A stretch of DNA of 25,356 bases, taken from JBEBVQ01 sp964636205 (lineage in GTDB: Bacteria > Bacteroidota > Bacteroidia > Chitinophagales > Chitinophagaceae). How positions within the stretch are numbered: the stretch's first letter is position 1; each line of letters starts with the position of its first letter. Of the stretch, positions 22,577 to 25,356 are shown piece by piece. The stretch lies in the NCBI GenBank assembly GCA_964636205.1, contig CAZWPF010000040.1, forward strand, positions 1 through 25,356, written 5' to 3'. Position numbers and translations under genes: made by a program. Under the pieces are notes generated by a model that searched no databases, had not been told where the DNA came from, and saw only the letters and a program-made list of their open reading frames with translations.

Positions 22577-23470
22577 TTGAAATTAGTATCCATCATTACC
22601 GTAAATTTTAATCAACCCGAAGTAACGGAAGCACTACTGCAATCGATCTTCGACTATGAGGATTATCCGAATTATGAAGTCATCGTAGTCGACAACGGTA
22701 GCCGTAAAGACTACACGAAGGAATGGAGGAATCGGTATGAAAATGTAACTTTTATTCGGTCGGAAAGCAATCTCGGCTTTGCAGGGGGCAACAATTTAGG
22801 TTTGGACTATGCGTCAGGAGAATATTTCTTTCTCATCAATAACGATACGGAAATAACGACCGGCCTCACTCGAAAACTGGTAGCCACCCTGGAAAAGTAT
22901 CCCGATGTTGCCATCGTGAGTCCTAAATTACATTATGCCTCCCAAGAGCACCTCATTCAATACGTTGGATACACGAAGATGAATTTTTTCACGGGACGAA
23001 ATCGATGTATCGGACAGTTCGAAATTGACAAAGGACAGTACGATCAGGCTAGCGCAACGACTGGGTTTGCTCATGGAGCAGCCATGATGGTTCGACGGGA
23101 GGCTGTCGAAAAAGTCGGTCGAATGAACGAAGGTTATTTCCTTTATTTTGAGGAACTTGACTGGTGTGAACGTATGCGGCGTGCCGGATACCAAATATAC
23201 GTTAATACGCTAGCACTAATTTACCACAAAGAATCGGTGTCGGTTGGGAAAAATAGTCCGTTAAAAGAATATTATATGACACGCAACCGCATCCTCTTCG
23301 TTCGGAAATACGCTCAACCCTTCCAGTTTGCCGTATTTGTGATGTATTATTTGTTGATCGTATCACCCCGGAACATACTACGTTATTTGATTCGAAGTGA
23401 TTTCAACCTGTTAAAAGCCTTTTTCAAGGGCGTTTTTTGGCATTTCTCCCACACGAAGAACAGTATTTAA
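22577..23470 (+). CDS. Family 2 glycosyltransferase (WbbL/rhamnosyltransferase-like), TTG start
   Basis: The protein (297 aa) has VSIITVNFNQ (4-13), VIVVDNGS (35-42), SNLGFAGGNNLG (64-75) and the NNDTEI motif (88-93) in place of DxD. YFEELDWCERMRRAGY lies further on. This set is typical of the GT2 group that includes rhamnosyltransferases such as WbbL, though donor sugar is not proven. The start codon is a TTG: an in-frame TAA sits two codons earlier (22571-22573) and no ATG or GTG occurs in the first part of the domain. The membrane-proximal C-terminus has a hydrophobic stretch with FAVFVMYYLLIVSP, probably peripheral membrane contact or one span. The next plus-strand gene follows after 65 bases. 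Confidence 0.86.
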   Translation: MKLVSIITVNFNQPEVTEALLQSIFDYEDYPNYEVIVVDNGSRKDYTKEWRNRYENVTFIRSESNLGFAGGNNLGLDYASGEYFFLINNDTEITTGLTRKLVATLEKYPDVAIVSPKLHYASQEHLIQYVGYTKMNFFTGRNRCIGQFEIDKGQYDQASATTGFAHGAAMMVRREAVEKVGRMNEGYFLYFEELDWCERMRRAGYQIYVNTLALIYHKESVSVGKNSPLKEYYMTRNRILFVRKYAQPFQFAVFVMYYLLIVSPRNILRYLIRSDFNLLKAFFKGVFWHFSHTKNSI

Positions 23471-23535
23471 TGCCTAATCTCCCGTTTAAAAGCTATGGCT
23501 AATCTAGAACTCAACGTTTCGTTTGCCCTACATCT

Positions 23536-24741
23536 ATGAAATTTTTGTTTTGGCTGTGTTTTTTTCTGGTCTTTTACACGTTTTTAGGGTATGGTATCCT
23601 GTTGTTTGTGCTGGTACAGTTACGAAGGATTCTGTTTGGGAAACGCCCATTGCCCCCCCTAGATAAGAATAATTTACCCACTCTGACACTTGTTGTCGCC
23701 GCCTACAATGAAGCCGGCATTTTGGACACTAAAATAAAAAATACGCTAGAACTCAATTATCCCAAAGACCGCCTTCAGCTGTTATTTGTAACCGACGGCT
23801 CCACCGACGCTTCTCCAGAAATCATAGGACAATATCCTGAAATTCGACTCCTGCATCAAAAGGAACGCCAAGGGAAAATCCATGCCATCCATCGGGCTAT
23901 GAAGGAAGTAACTTCCGAGATCGTGGTATTTACCGACGCCAATACTTACCTCAACCAGGACGCCTTGTTAAAGATTGTTGCCCATTATACCGATCCAACG
24001 GTAGGTGCTGTATCTGGGGAGAAACGCGTTTGGGTCGATGGCATTACGGACGCAACCGCCGGTGAAGGCCTCTATTGGCGCTATGAATCCACCTTAAAAA
24101 AATGGGATTCGGAACTCTACTCGGTAGTAGGAGCAGCAGGTGAATTATTCAGCGTACGTCGACAGCTATACGAAGACGTCCCTCCAGATACAATACTGGA
24201 CGACTTCATGATCTCTATGCGGATAGCCGCCCGAGGCTATCGCGTCGTTTACGAACCACAAGCTTATGCCTTGGAAACACCTTCGGAAGATGTTAACGAA
24301 GAACTAAAACGCAAAATTCGCATTGCGGCCGGTGGAATTCAGTCCATCCTCCGGCTTAAGCCATTGCTCAATCCGCTTCGCTATCCCCTACTCAGTTTTC
24401 AATACATTAGCCATCGTGTACTACGCTGGACCATAACTCCTTTTTTGCTGATTGTGATGTTGGTGACCAATGGGCTCATCGTCCTGTCATCCGATCAAAT
24501 GTTTTACCAACTCCTCCTTATTGGTCAAATTTCCTTCTATCTCGCCGCCCTTCTCGGATGGATATTCGAGCAAAGAAAAATGAGTGTAAAGTTGCTATAT
24601 GTGCCCTTCTATTTTTCATTCATGAACTATGCGGTCATCGCCGGAATTTTCCGATATTTTGGTGGAAAACAAGCCGCTGCCTGGGAAAAAGCCAAACGCA
24701 AGAATACGGATCTCGATAATAGCTCAAGTCCCAACCCCTAA
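23536..24741 (+). CDS. Membrane family 2 glycosyltransferase (PgaC/BcsA-like topology)
   Basis: The protein (401 aa) has an N-terminal membrane segment (about 3-26) and a GT-A domain with LVVAAYNEAGIL (52-63), FVTDGSTDAS (84-93) and FTDANTYL (132-139; DxN in place of DxD). GAAGELFSVRR (199-209) and the acidic DDF (222-224) follow. The processive-type QxxRW motif is not clear; the region instead reads ELKRKIRIAAGG. Three membrane segments follow at about 290-375. It resembles N-acetylglucosaminyl- and related transferases of surface polysaccharides. It lies 65 bases downstream of the GT2 at 22577 and is probably cotranscribed. The C-terminal tail is basic and polar. The product and donor are unknown. 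Confidence 0.86.
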   Translation: MKFLFWLCFFLVFYTFLGYGILLFVLVQLRRILFGKRPLPPLDKNNLPTLTLVVAAYNEAGILDTKIKNTLELNYPKDRLQLLFVTDGSTDASPEIIGQYPEIRLLHQKERQGKIHAIHRAMKEVTSEIVVFTDANTYLNQDALLKIVAHYTDPTVGAVSGEKRVWVDGITDATAGEGLYWRYESTLKKWDSELYSVVGAAGELFSVRRQLYEDVPPDTILDDFMISMRIAARGYRVVYEPQAYALETPSEDVNEELKRKIRIAAGGIQSILRLKPLLNPLRYPLLSFQYISHRVLRWTITPFLLIVMLVTNGLIVLSSDQMFYQLLLIGQISFYLAALLGWIFEQRKMSVKLLYVPFYFSFMNYAVIAGIFRYFGGKQAAAWEKAKRKNTDLDNSSSPNP

Positions 24742-25267
24742 GCGAATATCAAGAACACGCACATTTTTCCTAAATATTATACAATTCAACGAGTGCTTTT
24801 TGCAAGAATCCTTCAGCTCTTATTTTCTAAAAAAGGGTGCGATTTCCACATTGGTTAGTGTGATACCTCTGATTAATAATCTGCGTTTCACAAGTAAAAT
24901 CTTATACTCTCCACACCTTACCACCACTCAATACCCATCTATTTTCTACTCATTTACAGTCACTTAATCCCACCACCCTCAATTATGTGGTGGTAAACTC
25001 TTCAATTCTATACAAATCCTATAGACTTTACCTTCTATTTCCCAATAAATTGCCCACCCAATTGCATTATCGAGCAAGCGGAGTTTTAAACGTATTCAAA
25101 AAACACAAATTATTTACCGGATGTCAGCTACATTACCACACAAACCCGACCAGGGATTAAGGATCGGCTTACAGAAAACTGGACAGCCCGAAAATGGCAT
25201 TTCAGCACAGAGTGGGACGACAGGGATGAGTCGTCGGAATGATCCAAAAGCAGCATGCAAAACCCCA
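24742..25267. other. AT-rich, probably non-coding stretch
   Basis: Between the membrane GT2 and the next likely start there is no convincing gene. The plus strand is low in G and rich in C, T and A. The reading frames are short, or are tails of frames overlapping the GT2 gene. A G/C-rich hairpin is described separately. A frame open from the ATG at 25121 runs into the partial gene at 25268, but its 49 extra residues show no domain or signal. No perfect TAnnTTTG box was found. Confidence 0.5.
24970..24993 (+). terminator. Candidate hairpin terminator or attenuator
   Basis: CCACCAC (24970-24976) and GTGGTGG (24987-24993) form a perfect 7-base stem around a 10-base AT-rich loop, 228 bases after the GT2 stop. 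The following TAAACTCTTCAATTC is only weakly T-rich, so intrinsic termination would be imperfect. The hairpin stands out in an otherwise low-G stretch. Confidence 0.35.
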
Positions 25268-25356
25268 ATGAGATACGTGATTTTGTGGAGCCTAATCTGC
25301 TGCATGTCCTTCACCACGACTTATGAGCAAAGTGACGCTTATTCTTTGACGGGTTT
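25268..25356 (+). CDS. Start of a probable secreted protein, cut by the window edge
   Basis: The frame is open to the end of the window. From the ATG at 25268 the N-terminus MRYVILWSLICCMSFTTTYE looks like a signal peptide: Arg2, then a hydrophobic core ending near residue 15. It contains Cys11 and Cys12, which fall within the core and do not form a clean lipobox. Then QSDAYSLTGF follows. The frame could begin earlier at the ATG at 25121, but those 49 residues are polar and would put the signal inside the protein. Function cannot be judged from about 30 residues. Confidence 0.4.
   Translation, partial: MRYVILWSLICCMSFTTTYEQSDAYSLTG

Noticed and set aside
24629..24967. Plus-strand frame of 112 residues crossing the end of the membrane GT2
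   Set aside because: Its first third is an out-of-frame shadow of the GT2 C-terminus and the rest is low-complexity AT-rich sequence without a domain or start signal.
1..25120. ATTTACCGG at positions 1-9 and again at 25112-25120, considered as locus-flanking repeats
   Set aside because: A 9-base match is easily due to chance in 25 kb, and no integrase or transposase accompanies it.

Overview
The window is a polysaccharide (exopolysaccharide or capsule) biosynthesis locus from a member of the Bacteroidota. Three things point to that phylum: a large secreted protein ending in a type IX secretion (Por) sorting domain, -7 promoter boxes of the TAnnTTTG type placed just upstream of start codons, and little sign of Shine-Dalgarno sequences. 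The mix of genes resembles Cytophagales (Spirosomataceae-like), but that rank is an inference. No rRNA, tRNA, CRISPR array or insertion sequence was seen.

Layout. (1) 15-7644 holds the assembly machinery, mostly on the plus strand. It comprises an initiating phosphoglycosyltransferase with a degenerate receiver domain, a hexapeptide acyltransferase on the minus strand, a half-length TolC-like outer-membrane protein, a Wzc-like co-polymerase with a degraded kinase domain, a membrane GT2, a 48-residue membrane microprotein missed by simple ORF cutoffs, and a Wzy/WaaL-like polymerase or ligase. (2) 7731-14348 holds unit assembly and export: a soluble GT2 (minus), then a tightly overlapping plus-strand trio (an unrecognised GT-like protein, a Wzx flippase, a GT11 fucosyltransferase-like enzyme), then two GT4 enzymes on opposite strands. 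(3) 14351-20508 on the minus strand holds a hybrid sensor kinase (PAS-HisKA-HATPase-REC-HPt) and, upstream of it, a 1125-residue secreted CBM6-CBM6-glycoside hydrolase protein. The 164 bases between them contain nested inverted repeats. (4) 20712-24741 holds four more GT2 enzymes, two on each strand around a divergent promoter region. (5) 24742-25356 is mostly non-coding and ends in the start of a probable secreted protein cut by the window edge.

Working model (inference): the sugar transferase primes undecaprenyl phosphate, up to nine glycosyltransferases extend the unit, Wzx flips it and Wzy polymerises it. The Wzc-like and TolC-like pair would handle length control and export. No SLBB-type Wza, no Wzb phosphatase and no sugar-nucleotide synthesis genes are visible here. 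The secreted hydrolase and the sensor kinase may remodel and monitor the finished polymer.

The most unusual points are the half-length TolC partner of a probable pseudokinase Wzc, the pseudo-receiver plus cysteine insert in the sugar transferase, the 48-residue microprotein, the paralogous pair of GT2 genes about 12 kb apart, and the nested inverted-repeat element upstream of the hybrid kinase.
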